Positions 18,806 through 27,438 of a stretch of 64,000 nt of DNA are shown piece after piece. The notes beneath the pieces were generated by a model. The model searched no databases, was not told the origin of the DNA, and saw only the letters and a program-made list of their open reading frames with translations. The stretch is taken from the NCBI RefSeq assembly GCF_000382205.1, contig NZ_KB907791.1, forward strand, positions 124,001 to 188,000, written 5' to 3'. Source of the stretch: Dyadobacter beijingensis DSM 21582 (GTDB lineage Bacteria; Bacteroidota; Bacteroidia; Cytophagales; Spirosomataceae). Made by a program: the position numbers and the translations under genes. Every line of letters starts with the position of its first letter. Within the stretch, counting starts at the first letter, position 1.

Positions 18806-18907
18806 CCATGTTCGTCTTTCTTATTTACTCAAAGATAGGCTTTTTTGTTGCCTACTTTTTAAAATTCCTGTTTTTTATTGGAACTTTTTCAAAATATCGT
18901 CCGCATA

Positions 18908-20662
18908 TCAGCAATCTGCGTGCATGGGCGGATGTTTTGCATCAAGTACATCCGCGATTTTTTCCGCAATGCAGCGCGACGCTTCCTCGCAAAAATCCAG
19001 GCCGGAATAGTCAGGATTATACCCGCCGATGTAGGGTACAGCCATCATATAAATCCGTTCGTTGGGTATGCCGAATTCGTTTACGATCTGGAAATGGTCG
19101 GTAATGGTGATGCCCGACACTTTCAGGAAATAGTCGCCGTGATCGTTGCTGACGACGAGGTCGTTGCCTTCCTGCTGCAATTTTTTCGCTTCTTCTAGCG
19201 ATTTGAAACGCAGTACCGCCTGGCTGACCGACCGCCTGGTGAGCAGGCCGGGAAAAGGTAGGTCTTCGATCGACAGGTGTGGCTGCCCGGCACAATCAAC
19301 GAATGTGTCGAAACGAATGGCGTGTTTTTTACCCTGCTCGTCCGCATAATGGTACCTTATACCGCCTTCCTTCAATCGCTCTACCTTGCTTTTATCGCCC
19401 ACGGAAATGATGTCGAGGCGGCCGGCATCGTGTAATGCGAAAAGTTCGTCGCAGGACGATTGCGGCACGAATGCGATCACGATAGAAATAAGCGGCATCA
19501 GCACGTTTTTGAGCCTGAGCATGTCTTCGGCCGAAAGGTATTTGGCCGGGTAGTTCATCGTAAAGCTCAGTTCCGCGAGCATTTCCTTCCAGAAAATGGA
19601 TTTTCGCTGCTCAATCGACTTTTCCGCCTCCTGGTATTCTTGCCTGAACAGCTCGAACGGTTCCTTGTTTTCACGCATCGACATCATCAACTCCACAAAT
19701 GCTTCCACATTCATGTTTTTAATGCGTTTGTAAAATGCGGGGTCGCTTTTTTGGAAGCCTTGTTTGAAATTGCGGTCAAAGACAAAATCCAGGGAAAGAA
19801 AGCCCCCGTTCTCCCGCCTGTTCTGCTCGATTTCTTCTGCCGACAGCAGCGAGTCGGGCGATAGACGCGGTTCCCGCAAATGGAAGCGGATCGCAGGAAG
19901 CAGCCCGTTCCGCGAATGCATGACGAGCTTGAATTGCTCGCTTCCGCGTGCCGGCACGAACCGCAGCTTGCCGTCGTCCGTATGTTCGAAATGGCCGTTA
20001 TGCCGTGCGAGCGTCCGGATGGCATCGATGGCCGTGAGCGACGAGCCTTTGATGGCTACGGGGTGATTGAGCTGCAAAGCCAGCTTGGCAGGCGGGTAGG
20101 GTGAGGAAAAAAAGCCTTTGCGGGCATCCTCTTCCTCATGCGGCCAGCGATGGCCTGAGCATACGATCACCATATCGAACTCCCGCGTTTTTCCCGATTC
20201 GAGGGTGAGCATTACTTTTTGCTGTTCACCCAAATCGTGCAGGTCCGTCACGCAGGCATTGCGGTGGACCTGGATCACTTTCCCGGTGGCTTCCGCCCTT
20301 TTGCGGAGGGTTTCGAACTGGTGGGTGAGGTATTTGCCAAACAGCAGCCTTGGCATGACATGGTATCGGGTGAAATTTTCCTTGTCCACCGCGAATCGCT
20401 CGGGGAGTTTCCCGGCCATTTCCGTGAGCCAGTCGTCCGCCGAGATGACGAGCGGCGGGATTTCGTTGGCCGAAACGTTGGTAATGTGCTCGGCATTAGC
20501 CCCTTCCGGACTGTAAGGCATCCCTGCACCGATCGTACCGGTTTTTTCAAATATCTCCACCTCGATTGCCATTTCGAGGGTCAGCAAATTTTTTAATACA
20601 TATAAACAGCTCGGCCCGGCGCCGACAATACCGATTTTCTTTCCTGATTTCTGACGATCCAT
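18908..20662 (-). CDS. FAD/NAD(P)-binding protein (NAD_binding_9 type), 584 aa
   Basis: A dinucleotide-binding beta-alpha-beta with VGAGPSCLYVLKNLL (about residues 13-27) and a following acidic strand end (EIFEKTG) bind FAD. The segment MPYSPEGANAEHITNVSANE is typical of the NAD_binding_9 family of flavoproteins, some of which are amine or aldehyde hydroxylases; the reaction here is unknown. A second nucleotide-binding region is suggested by FDMVIVCSGHRWP. It has no signal peptide. Its gene stands alone between the sigma54 response regulator (69 bases upstream) and the terminator, and may be co-transcribed with that regulator. Confidence 0.8.
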   Translation of the reverse strand: MDRQKSGKKIGIVGAGPSCLYVLKNLLTLEMAIEVEIFEKTGTIGAGMPYSPEGANAEHITNVSANEIPPLVISADDWLTEMAGKLPERFAVDKENFTRYHVMPRLLFGKYLTHQFETLRKRAEATGKVIQVHRNACVTDLHDLGEQQKVMLTLESGKTREFDMVIVCSGHRWPHEEEDARKGFFSSPYPPAKLALQLNHPVAIKGSSLTAIDAIRTLARHNGHFEHTDDGKLRFVPARGSEQFKLVMHSRNGLLPAIRFHLREPRLSPDSLLSAEEIEQNRRENGGFLSLDFVFDRNFKQGFQKSDPAFYKRIKNMNVEAFVELMMSMRENKEPFELFRQEYQEAEKSIEQRKSIFWKEMLAELSFTMNYPAKYLSAEDMLRLKNVLMPLISIVIAFVPQSSCDELFALHDAGRLDIISVGDKSKVERLKEGGIRYHYADEQGKKHAIRFDTFVDCAGQPHLSIEDLPFPGLLTRRSVSQAVLRFKSLEEAKKLQQEGNDLVVSNDHGDYFLKVSGITITDHFQIVNEFGIPNERIYMMAVPYIGGYNPDYSGLDFCEEASRCIAEKIADVLDAKHPPMHADC

Positions 20663-20731
20663 TTTTTATTGGGGTTTTTTCGCGCGAGGCGGTCAGGGCG
20701 ATTCTGTATAAACCCGTGCCAGCGGGCATGC

Positions 20732-22099
20732 CTACACCCTGAAAACCTTCGTGCGCACGATACCGAGCTTGCGAACGCGTGCCTGCAAGGTGGATACGTT
20801 TACGCCCAGGAACTCCGCGGCGCCGCCTTTGCCGGCAATGCGCCCTCCGCATTTTTTAAGTACTTCAATAAGCAGGTCGCGCTGGCTGTCGATGCCGGAA
20901 TGTACCTCGGCGGGGGCGTCAGGCCGGGCTGGCTGCGCGGGGAGGTCGAGATCGATGTGGGTAAGCGTATTGCTCCCGCATTGCACTACCATCCGTTCGA
21001 TCACGTTTTGCAGCTCGCGGATATTGCCCGGCCAGTCGTACTGCAGAAGCTGCTGCATGGCGGATCCTGAAATGTGCCCGACCGTTTTTCCAAACCTGGC
21101 GGCCGCCTGCTGCATGAAATGGCCGGCAAGCTCGGGAATATCTTCACGGCGGTCGCGCAGGGGCGGCAATGCGATCGGGAACACATTGAGGCGATAGTAA
21201 AGGTCGATCCGGAAACGGCCTGCCGCGATTTCCCTTTCCAGGTCGCGGTTGGTCGCGGCGATGATCCGCACATTGACTTTGATGACAGATTTGCCGCCTA
21301 CGCGCTCGATTTCCCGCTCTTGCAGCACATGCAGCAGCTTTGCCTGCATCATCAAGGGCATTTCACCGATTTCGTCGAGAAAGATGGTGCCGTTCTGTGC
21401 ACGCTCGAACTTGCCGGGTTTCGTCTCATAAGCACCCGTGAATGCGCCTTTTTCGATCCCGAACAACTCCGATTCGATCAGCGACGCGGGAAGCGCAGCG
21501 CAGTTGACACGGACGAATGGCCTGTTCTGGCGCGACGATCGGTTATGGATCGCCTGGGCGACGAGTTCTTTGCCGGTCCCGCTCTCGCCCGTCACGAGGA
21601 TAGATGCGTCGGTATCGGCCACCATCGCGATCTGGTCCAGAATGCCCGCTACCGGTGCGCTTTTGCCGATGATGGTAGTAGGTTGCTTTTCCTTGCTTTT
21701 CCCGGCCTCAGTCCGGGGCGCCGTCGTCCGCTGTTCGTGCAGGTAATGCGCTACGTTGAGTGTCACGAGCACATCCTTTTCACGGAAAGGCTTCACGAGG
21801 AAACCGTATGGCTGGGTACGTTTGGCCGCGTCGAGAATATCCTTCGTCGAGTTAGCCGACAAGTACACGAATGCGATCCCTTTTTCGCGGAGCAGCTCCG
21901 CCAGGTCGATGCCTGTCAGGTCGCCCTGCAGGTAAATATCCAGCAGCACGAGGTCCGGCTTTTTCCGGGCAAGGATATTCAATGCCGCATGCACGCTATG
22001 GGCAATAGGCAGCACTTCGTACCCCGCTTTTCCCAGGATCATCAGCAGGTTGTTGGCTTCGATAAATTGGTCTTCGACGATCAGTACGCTCGTTTGCAT
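20732..22099 (-). CDS. NtrC-type sigma54 response regulator (RR2), 455 aa
   Basis: A receiver domain (residues 1-120) has acidic E9/D10 and the phospho-acceptor D54 in LVLLDIYL. The AAA+ domain follows with Walker A GESGTGKE, a canonical GAFTGA sigma54-contact loop, and an RF finger region. A Fis-type helix-turn-helix ends the protein (GGAAEFLGVNVSTLQARVRK). The frame opens at 22135, but I chose the ATG at 22099 because it starts the receiver directly, as in the close paralogue at 48328-49689. It has no kinase gene beside it; the orphan kinase HK2 (59819-62137) is a candidate partner. Confidence 0.93.
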   Translation of the reverse strand: MQTSVLIVEDQFIEANNLLMILGKAGYEVLPIAHSVHAALNILARKKPDLVLLDIYLQGDLTGIDLAELLREKGIAFVYLSANSTKDILDAAKRTQPYGFLVKPFREKDVLVTLNVAHYLHEQRTTAPRTEAGKSKEKQPTTIIGKSAPVAGILDQIAMVADTDASILVTGESGTGKELVAQAIHNRSSRQNRPFVRVNCAALPASLIESELFGIEKGAFTGAYETKPGKFERAQNGTIFLDEIGEMPLMMQAKLLHVLQEREIERVGGKSVIKVNVRIIAATNRDLEREIAAGRFRIDLYYRLNVFPIALPPLRDRREDIPELAGHFMQQAAARFGKTVGHISGSAMQQLLQYDWPGNIRELQNVIERMVVQCGSNTLTHIDLDLPAQPARPDAPAEVHSGIDSQRDLLIEVLKKCGGRIAGKGGAAEFLGVNVSTLQARVRKLGIVRTKVFRV

Positions 22100-22126
22100 A
22101 GGAGGCTTTTGACAAAAACGCAGATA

Positions 22127-22140
22127 GTATATCAATATAC
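22127..22140. promoter_or_regulatory. 14-bp palindrome before the RR2 gene
   Basis: GTATAT-CA-ATATAC is a perfect dyad 28 bases upstream of the chosen ATG, in the gap between the AraC gene and RR2. Its position fits an operator overlapping a promoter; no known consensus is recognised. Confidence 0.4.
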
Positions 22141-22151
22141 CGGATTATTCT

Positions 22152-22997
22152 TTAAGCATGAACCCATCCACTGCGGAAATCCGAAAAATTGACGCCTGTT
22201 TTCGTCTTGAAAAACTTGCTGAATGTCGATGAGTCGTCAAAACCCAGTTCCAGGCCGATCGTTTTCATAGAGCTGCGGGTGGTAATGGCCTTGCGCTTCG
22301 CTTCGAGCAGTATCCGTTGCTGGATGTGATGGCTCGCCGAATACCCCGAAACCCTTTTGACGACCTCGCTGAGGTAATTGGAAGTGACGGCCATGTCGGC
22401 GGCGTAGGCCGAGACCTGCTTTTGGGAGCGGAAATCGCGGTCGAGCATATTCATAAACCGGCTGAAAACCATCTCGTCGTTGCCCGGTGCGCGAAGGTCG
22501 TACGTGCCCCTGCGCGAGAAATAGGCGATCAGGATGCGCAGCAGGCCATGCAGCATATCGGCTTTGAGCTGCTGGTCGTTCGCATATTCCCACACGATGG
22601 TGCGCACGACTTCTTCAATTTCCGGCTGTACCTCGCTGTTGAGCCGCATTACCTGTATCCGCTCGCCGCGGCCGGGGTAGTTGAGCGCGGCCGGCAGCTG
22701 GTGAGCGGCATTGCCGGCGGAGAGAAAGTCGCCCGAAAAGGCGATTTTGTACCCTACGAGATCCTGCTCGGCAGCCATGCGGTGAATCTGTCCCGGAAAT
22801 AGGCAGTAGAGGGTATTGTCCGTAATAGGGCGTTTTTCGAGGTCGACCATCATGGTGCCTCTTCCTTCTTTGATCCAGATCATTTCAAAAATATCGAGCT
22901 GGTGATAGCCTGCCGGAACGGACCAATGCTGCCTGGCGTCGGCCAGGCATTCGGCATGGAAATGCGGGTTTATGGTTAAACGGGTGCTGTTTTTCAT
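22152..22997 (-). CDS. AraC family transcriptional regulator, 281 aa
   Basis: The N-terminal half is an AraC-type cupin/arm domain (YHQLDIFEMIWIKEGRGTMM, then YCLFPGQIHRM). The C-terminal hundred residues hold two helix-turn-helix units (ISAYAADMAVTSNYLSEVVK-like and MKTIGLELGFDDSSTFSKFF). It starts two bases after the stop of another AraC gene (23000-23794), so the two are one operon. Close relatives in the window are that neighbour and the gene at 49872-50741. The ligand is unknown. Confidence 0.93.
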   Translation of the reverse strand: MKNSTRLTINPHFHAECLADARQHWSVPAGYHQLDIFEMIWIKEGRGTMMVDLEKRPITDNTLYCLFPGQIHRMAAEQDLVGYKIAFSGDFLSAGNAAHQLPAALNYPGRGERIQVMRLNSEVQPEIEEVVRTIVWEYANDQQLKADMLHGLLRILIAYFSRRGTYDLRAPGNDEMVFSRFMNMLDRDFRSQKQVSAYAADMAVTSNYLSEVVKRVSGYSASHHIQQRILLEAKRKAITTRSSMKTIGLELGFDDSSTFSKFFKTKTGVNFSDFRSGWVHA

Positions 22998-22999
22998 GG

Positions 23000-23794
23000 C
23001 TAAATGGTCTGATAGGCTTTTTTGTAGTCGGAGTACGTCATGCCGGCTTTGTTGCGGAAAAACTTACTGAAATGTGCCATATCCTTGAATCCCAGGTTAT
23101 AGGCGACTTCTTTCATACTCGCGCCGGAGCTGATGGCGGCCTGCTTGGCCGTGCGGATCATGTGCTCGTAAATGTGATGGCTGGCCGGGTAACCCGACAC
23201 TTTGCGGACGGTTTCCGAGAGGACATCCGTCCGCACCGCCAAAGCGCGGGCATAGTCCTGAATGCCTTTTCGCTCAGAACCTTTTTCACCTATCAAATGC
23301 ATAAACCGCTGGAAAAGATGCTGGTCCGCACCACGTGGCTCGGACGGCTGCGGTTGCTGGCAAAACCGCGAAATGTACACCAGAAGCACTTTCAGTAGTC
23401 CGGGAAGGAGCGTATCGGCCGAATGCGACGGACGCTGGCATTCGCGCACGAGGCTGGCGATCAGACGGCGTACGTACCGGCCGGTGTCGTTACAGGAGCC
23501 GTTCACAGCGGTATGCCATACCACGGGAGCGGCCGGAAAGGAGGCGAAAGGGTGGAAATGCCTGCAACCGGTCATCAGCAGCATTTCTTCGGGGAAAGTA
23601 AGCAGGTAACCGGCCCATTGATGGCCGGCCGGCAGGTGGACATGGCTGCCGGGCGAGAGCAGGTAAAGGTGACCAAAATCGGCGTCGGCGTTATCGGATA
23701 CCCATAAAATCCTGAAAAGCGGCGACGCGCCGCAGGCGGGGGAACCCGCGTTCGCGAAGGGGTGCGCTGTTAAGAGTGAGGAAACGGTTTTCAT
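23000..23794 (-). CDS. AraC family transcriptional regulator, 264 aa
   Basis: It has an N-terminal cupin-like sensor half (LYLLSPGSHVHLPAGHQWAG) and a C-terminal AraC DNA-binding domain with MKEVAYNLGFKDMAHFSKFF near its end. It is the first gene of a two-gene AraC operon. Upstream on the minus strand are a candidate sigma54 promoter (23837-23851) and a CGAAATATC core (23910-23918), the same arrangement as at the AraC gene 49872-50741. I infer control by one of the sigma54 activators in the window. Confidence 0.92.
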   Translation of the reverse strand: MKTVSSLLTAHPFANAGSPACGASPLFRILWVSDNADADFGHLYLLSPGSHVHLPAGHQWAGYLLTFPEEMLLMTGCRHFHPFASFPAAPVVWHTAVNGSCNDTGRYVRRLIASLVRECQRPSHSADTLLPGLLKVLLVYISRFCQQPQPSEPRGADQHLFQRFMHLIGEKGSERKGIQDYARALAVRTDVLSETVRKVSGYPASHHIYEHMIRTAKQAAISSGASMKEVAYNLGFKDMAHFSKFFRNKAGMTYSDYKKAYQTI

Positions 23795-23836
23795 GTCAAA
23801 CTGTTCGAGTTAAGGTGTTTTCAGCTTGTCATGATT

Positions 23837-23851
23837 CCGAATTTTATGCCA
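23837..23851 (-). promoter_or_regulatory. Candidate weak sigma54 promoter of the AraC operon
   Basis: On the minus strand this reads TGGCATAAAATTCGG: a good -24 TGGCA and a -12 region TCGG with correct spacing of the GG and the G, but not the ideal TTGC. The AraC start codon is 43 bases downstream. The sequence AAATCAAT begins exactly 20 bases upstream of TGGCA, as it does at the 45600 promoter. Confidence 0.35.
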
Positions 23852-23909
23852 AAATCGTAAAGTATTGATTTTGATGATGTTAAATAAAAATACCTTAGGT
23901 TTTTTTAAC

Positions 23910-23918
23910 GAAATATCA
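23910..23918. promoter_or_regulatory. CGAAATATC core, candidate enhancer site
   Basis: An exact copy of the core found at 45503, 45534 and 49753, here within TAACGAAATATCAACA. It lies about 60 bases upstream of the candidate sigma54 -24 element of the AraC operon, a usual distance for an NtrC-type enhancer. Confidence 0.4.
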
Positions 23919-24026
23919 ACAAAAAACAATCCCGGTTGTGATATTCCGACAATGCGGTCAAACCGCGAAATGCCGCTGCTGGTCACAAAAATGTCCTTTC
24001 AAACCCTGGAAACCATAACGGCCGAC

Positions 24027-24060
24027 CCTGCCAGGGCCCTTGCGGGGCGGTACTGGCAGG
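24027..24060. repeat. GC-rich inverted repeat downstream of SDR2
   Basis: CCTGCCAG and CTGGCAGG form a perfect 8-bp stem; inside is GCCCTTGCGGGGC (24036-24048), which can itself pair. There is no T run on the minus strand. The inner 13-mer is repeated, inverted, at 28235-28247, and its first ten bases at 27389-27398. Confidence 0.6.
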
Positions 24061-24118
24061 CGCCGGCCGGTCGCTGCGGATGATGAAGTGCAATGTGTGA
24101 CGATGCAGCGTTATGTGG

Positions 24119-25003
24119 TCAGGGAACGGCGATTTCATCGGAAATGCCGGCGGCCTGCAATACCGTGTCGACCAGCTCCCGCGTGGCCTGGTTGATGTGC
24201 CGGACCGACTGTTCTTTGAAGCCGCCGTGTACGATCGTCCAGAGGCTGCGGAGGCCCGGCGGCGCATCGACGATATTCCGGATCGTATAGGCGACTTCGA
24301 TGGATTCGGGCTTGAAAGGCCCGGGCGTGAACGTTTTCACGACCGACGCCCGGAACCGCTCCATTTCATGGCCATAGTATTGTGCCGCGCCGGGGTTGGC
24401 CGGCACCGGCTGATTGCTCACAATATCCGTGGAGGGGAATGCGCCGGGCTGCACCAGCACGACGTCGATGCCCGTAGAGGCCAGCTCATAATGGTAACTC
24501 ACCGTAAGCGCGTCCACCGCGGCCTTCGTGGCACCATATACGCCCATGACCGGAATGGGCTGGCGCGCGGCAACGCTCGACAGCGTGACAATGAGCCCGC
24601 TCTTACGCTGGTGCATATACGGCAGCACGGCCTTGATCATCCGGTCGACGCCGATCACGTTGACCTGAAAGAGCTGGTCGGTTTGCGCGGCGCTCAGGGT
24701 TTCGTTGAGTCCGATGTAGGCGCTGCCGGCGTTGTTGATGAGCACGTCGATCCGCCCACCGGTCTGCCGGGCAATTTCGGCCACGGCCGTTTGCACCGAT
24801 TCATCGCACGTTACGTCAAGGTCGATCACTTCAATGCGGGCGTGGTGGAGTTCGGCCCAGTCGAGGAGTTGCTGCGCCGCCATCCGGTTTCGTTGGAATG
24901 GGTCGCGCATGGTGGCGAACACGCGGTGCCCGTCCCGCGCCAGCACCTGTGCCGTCACCCGCCCGAAGCCGCTGCTGCTGCCGGTGAGAATAATGTTTTT
25001 CAT
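24119..25003 (-). CDS. SDR family oxidoreductase (SDR2), 294 aa
   Basis: Rossmann motif TGSSSGFGR (residues 7-15), NNAGSAYIG, serine in VTLSSVAAR, and catalytic YGATK. It is a classical SDR of 294 residues with a divergent C-terminus, probably NADP-dependent; the substrate is unknown. It has its own well-formed Bacteroidota promoter (25035-25066) and lies between the AraC pair and the GAF-sigma54 activator, all on the minus strand. It resembles SDR1 (3406-4263) more than SDR3 in its TGxSxGFG motif. Confidence 0.93.
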   Translation of the reverse strand: MKNIILTGSSSGFGRVTAQVLARDGHRVFATMRDPFQRNRMAAQQLLDWAELHHARIEVIDLDVTCDESVQTAVAEIARQTGGRIDVLINNAGSAYIGLNETLSAAQTDQLFQVNVIGVDRMIKAVLPYMHQRKSGLIVTLSSVAARQPIPVMGVYGATKAAVDALTVSYHYELASTGIDVVLVQPGAFPSTDIVSNQPVPANPGAAQYYGHEMERFRASVVKTFTPGPFKPESIEVAYTIRNIVDAPPGLRSLWTIVHGGFKEQSVRHINQATRELVDTVLQAAGISDEIAVP

Positions 25004-25034
25004 TTTGCCAAGGGGTTTTGATCTTTTGATATAC

Positions 25035-25066
25035 CAAAATTAGCCCGGCCCGCCTGCGGCATCAAT
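25035..25066 (-). promoter_or_regulatory. Bacteroidota -33/-7 promoter of SDR2
   Basis: Minus strand: ATTG at 25063-25066, a 20-base GC-rich spacer, and TAATTTTG at 25035-25042, an exact TAnnTTTG. The SDR2 start codon is 32 bases downstream of the -7 box. Confidence 0.7.
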
Positions 25067-25115
25067 GTTTAAATGGGGGCAAGAATTGTATTATAGATGA
25101 CTGATAATTAGTTTA

Positions 25116-26747
25116 TTAAAAATCCAGATCCGCCTTACTGATGCCCAGTTTCCTGATTTTGGAATTCAATGTGCCCACTTTGAGGTCCAGCACCTCCGCC
25201 GCGCCGCCCGGCCCGAAAATCTTTCCTTTGCATTTGTTGAGCACAAAGACAATATGGCGGCGCTCATTTTCCTCGAAGGTCAGGACCCGCTCGGCCGCCG
25301 TCGCCGCGTCGGGCTGCGGCTGGCGGACCCTGGGTAAATGCAGGTCTGCCAATACAGGTCCCAGGGCCATTACCACGCTGCGTTCGATGATATGTTCCAG
25401 CTCACGGACATTGCCGGGCCAGGGATAGGCCATGAGCTCTTCCAGCGCTTCGGGTGCGATGTGGCTGAACCGGCGGCCGAGGTTTTTCGCATACTTATGT
25501 AAAAAGAAACGGGCCAGATCGGGAATGTCCTCCTTATGCTCGCGCAGGGGCGGGAGCACGATCGGGAATACATTGAGACGGTAAAACAGGTCACTGCGGA
25601 AGCGTCCCTCGTCCACTTCCCGGCGCAGGTCGCGGTTGGTAGCGGCAATGAGCCTGACGTCCACGCGGATCGTCTCGCGGCCGCCCACGCGTTCGAACTC
25701 GCGCTCCTGGATGGCGCGCAGCAGCTTCACCTGCGTTTCGGGCGGCATTTCGCCTATTTCATCCAGGAAGAGCGTACCGTGGTTGGCCAGTTCGAATTTA
25801 CCGAGCCGGCGTTCCGTAGCACCTGTAAAGCTGCCCCGCTCATGCCCGAAAAGCTCGCTTTCCACGAGCGCTGGCGGCAATGCGGCGCAGTTGACCTTTA
25901 CCATGAGTTTGTTATTGCGGTTGGAGGAGTTGTGTATGGCCCTTGCTATCAGCTCTTTACCGGTGCCTGTCTCCCCAAGTAGCAGCACGGTGCTGTTCGT
26001 CGCCGATACCTGCGAAAGCATATTGAAAACCTTCTGCATGCCTGGGCCTGTGCCGATAATGTCGCTGTATGCGTATCCCGCTTTTACTTCTTCCTGCAAA
26101 TAATGCTTTTCGTCTTCGAGCCGCTGCTTGTAGCGGTTAATTTCCGCCAGCTGCGCCTCGATGCGCTCGTTGGCGATGATATTCGATACGGCGGTAGCGA
26201 AGTGGAGGGATAGGCGGCCCAGCAGGTCGAGATGGGTGCATGAAAATGCGTGATCCTCCTCGGAGAGCAGCACCAGTGCGCCGATGATCTCGTTTTTGTT
26301 TTTCAAACGGACACAAGCCACTTCGCGGATGCCCGCCCTCAGGATGAAATCGATATGCGGCTGGTGCATGTTACTGAGCGCCGAATGGTCGAAAACGACT
26401 GCGCCGTTGGCGGCGAGGACGATATTATGCATGCCGTCACGGATCGGGAAAGTGGCGGTCTGAACGGTCTTCCAGTCGGCATGGGCCTGCGTTTTGACAT
26501 TATCCCTGGCAAAAACCCGGTAGGTACCTTCTGCGAAATCATAGCAGGAAATGCAGATGTCGGAAAACGACAGGACTGTTTGCAACCGTTGTTTGACAGC
26601 TGGCAGCAAATCCTTTTTTTCCCGGACGGAGTTCATGGCGCTGCTAATTTCAAGCAGCAGCTGATTCTCCGCATCACGGCGCTCCAACGCGCGCCGACGG
26701 GTTTCCTCCCGCATTTCCTCCTGATCGGGGGCCGGTATGGCATTCAT
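25116..26747 (-). CDS. GAF-domain sigma54-dependent activator (GAF2), 543 aa
   Basis: One GAF sensor domain (about residues 35-190), a coiled linker (AQLAEINRYKQRLEDEKHYL), an AAA+ sigma54-interaction domain with Walker A GETGTGKE, a GSFTGA loop (serine in place of the usual alanine) and a Fis-type HTH (GGAAEVLDLKVGTLNSKIRK). The frame is open to 26933, but that would overlap the HD gene and add 62 residues of proline-rich sequence, so I chose the ATG at 26747. It is a shorter paralogue of the triple-GAF activator at 45645-48299, with the same linker. The GAF ligand is unknown. Confidence 0.92.
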   Translation of the reverse strand: MNAIPAPDQEEMREETRRRALERRDAENQLLLEISSAMNSVREKKDLLPAVKQRLQTVLSFSDICISCYDFAEGTYRVFARDNVKTQAHADWKTVQTATFPIRDGMHNIVLAANGAVVFDHSALSNMHQPHIDFILRAGIREVACVRLKNKNEIIGALVLLSEEDHAFSCTHLDLLGRLSLHFATAVSNIIANERIEAQLAEINRYKQRLEDEKHYLQEEVKAGYAYSDIIGTGPGMQKVFNMLSQVSATNSTVLLLGETGTGKELIARAIHNSSNRNNKLMVKVNCAALPPALVESELFGHERGSFTGATERRLGKFELANHGTLFLDEIGEMPPETQVKLLRAIQEREFERVGGRETIRVDVRLIAATNRDLRREVDEGRFRSDLFYRLNVFPIVLPPLREHKEDIPDLARFFLHKYAKNLGRRFSHIAPEALEELMAYPWPGNVRELEHIIERSVVMALGPVLADLHLPRVRQPQPDAATAAERVLTFEENERRHIVFVLNKCKGKIFGPGGAAEVLDLKVGTLNSKIRKLGISKADLDF

Positions 26748-26836
26748 GGGTAACTGTGTGGTTAGGGGCGTTGTTTTACAAAGACCCCGAATATCGCATT
26801 CTAATGGGTTAGATTGTTGAAATAAAGACAATGCCG

Positions 26837-27367
26837 CTACTTTTTGAACATCGGCAGCGGGTTCAGGGGGTGCGATAGGAGGTTGGGTAGGATCTTGCGG
26901 ACCAGGAAAAGGTGAAAACCCGCATTGGGCCACGCGGCGCGGGCTTGCCGAAGCCTGGCACGGTCCATACCGAATGTGAGCAGGCCGAGGGACACGTCGG
27001 CCCAGTCGGCTTTACGGAAAACTTCGGCCGTCCGCGCAAACGGGCCTGTGTAGGCACCCACCTTATGATGCCAGTAGATCATCGTCGAAACCTGGGCTTC
27101 GAGGTGGCCGGCCCCGGTTTCGCGCAGGTAACGGGCGGCCTGCGCAATGGAAGGATCGAGGTAGTCGATGGTATGGTCAGTCCAGATCCCGATGTCGTGA
27201 AAAACGGCCGCTATGGCATATATTTCCCGGTTTTGCGCGTCGGGATCGAGCAGTAGGCAGTTCTTGAATACGCGGTACACGTGGTTGCGGTACTTTGCGA
27301 GGTCTTTCCCGATGGCCGGCTCGTAAGTGGCGAAAATCGCTTCGATGACTGGTTCTGACAGGTTCAT
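26837..27367 (-). CDS. HD-domain protein, 176 aa
   Basis: A metal-dependent phosphohydrolase-type HD motif is seen as IYAIAAVFHDIGIW (H57-D58 region), with an upstream histidine in YRNHVYRVF and a later YWHHKVG. The fold is that of small HD proteins, often of unknown substrate. It lies 89 bases upstream of the GAF-sigma54 activator on the same strand and may share its transcript. It has no signal peptide or membrane segment. Confidence 0.83.
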   Translation of the reverse strand: MNLSEPVIEAIFATYEPAIGKDLAKYRNHVYRVFKNCLLLDPDAQNREIYAIAAVFHDIGIWTDHTIDYLDPSIAQAARYLRETGAGHLEAQVSTMIYWHHKVGAYTGPFARTAEVFRKADWADVSLGLLTFGMDRARLRQARAAWPNAGFHLFLVRKILPNLLSHPLNPLPMFKK

Positions 27368-27386
27368 ACGGGTTAATTTAATAAAA

Positions 27387-27410
27387 ATGCCCTTGCGGTA
27401 ACAAGGGCAT
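27387..27410 (-). terminator. Terminator after the alpha/beta hydrolase gene
   Basis: ATGCCCTTG and CAAGGGCAT form a perfect 9-bp stem with a six-base loop, followed on the minus strand by TTTTATTAAATT. It begins 28 bases after the hydrolase stop. Its arm shares GCCCTTGCGG with two other intergenic hairpins (24036 and 28235). Confidence 0.7.
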
Positions 27411-27438
27411 CCGGTTTTTGCCAGGCTCAGGCCGGCGA

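Larger units (their letters stand above)
23795..24118. other. 324-base intergenic region with promoter signals and a GC hairpin
   Basis: The AraC-proximal half is AT-rich and holds the candidate sigma54 promoter and one CGAAATATC core (23910-23918). The other half holds a GC-rich inverted repeat (24027-24034 with 24053-24060) downstream of the SDR2 stop. A 72-codon open frame here looks spurious: no recognisable domain and no start signal. Confidence 0.6.

Noticed and set aside
23865..24083. 72-codon open frame in the AraC/SDR2 gap
   Set aside because: No domain, no start signal, and it overlaps the regulatory elements and the GC hairpin.
26788..26796. CGAATATCG upstream of GAF2 as another enhancer site
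   Set aside because: It lacks one base of the core, so the dyad spacing differs, and no sigma54 element follows.
26748..26933. 62-residue extension of the GAF-sigma54 activator
   Set aside because: It overlaps the HD gene and is proline-rich with no conserved feature; the ATG at 26747 is a better start.
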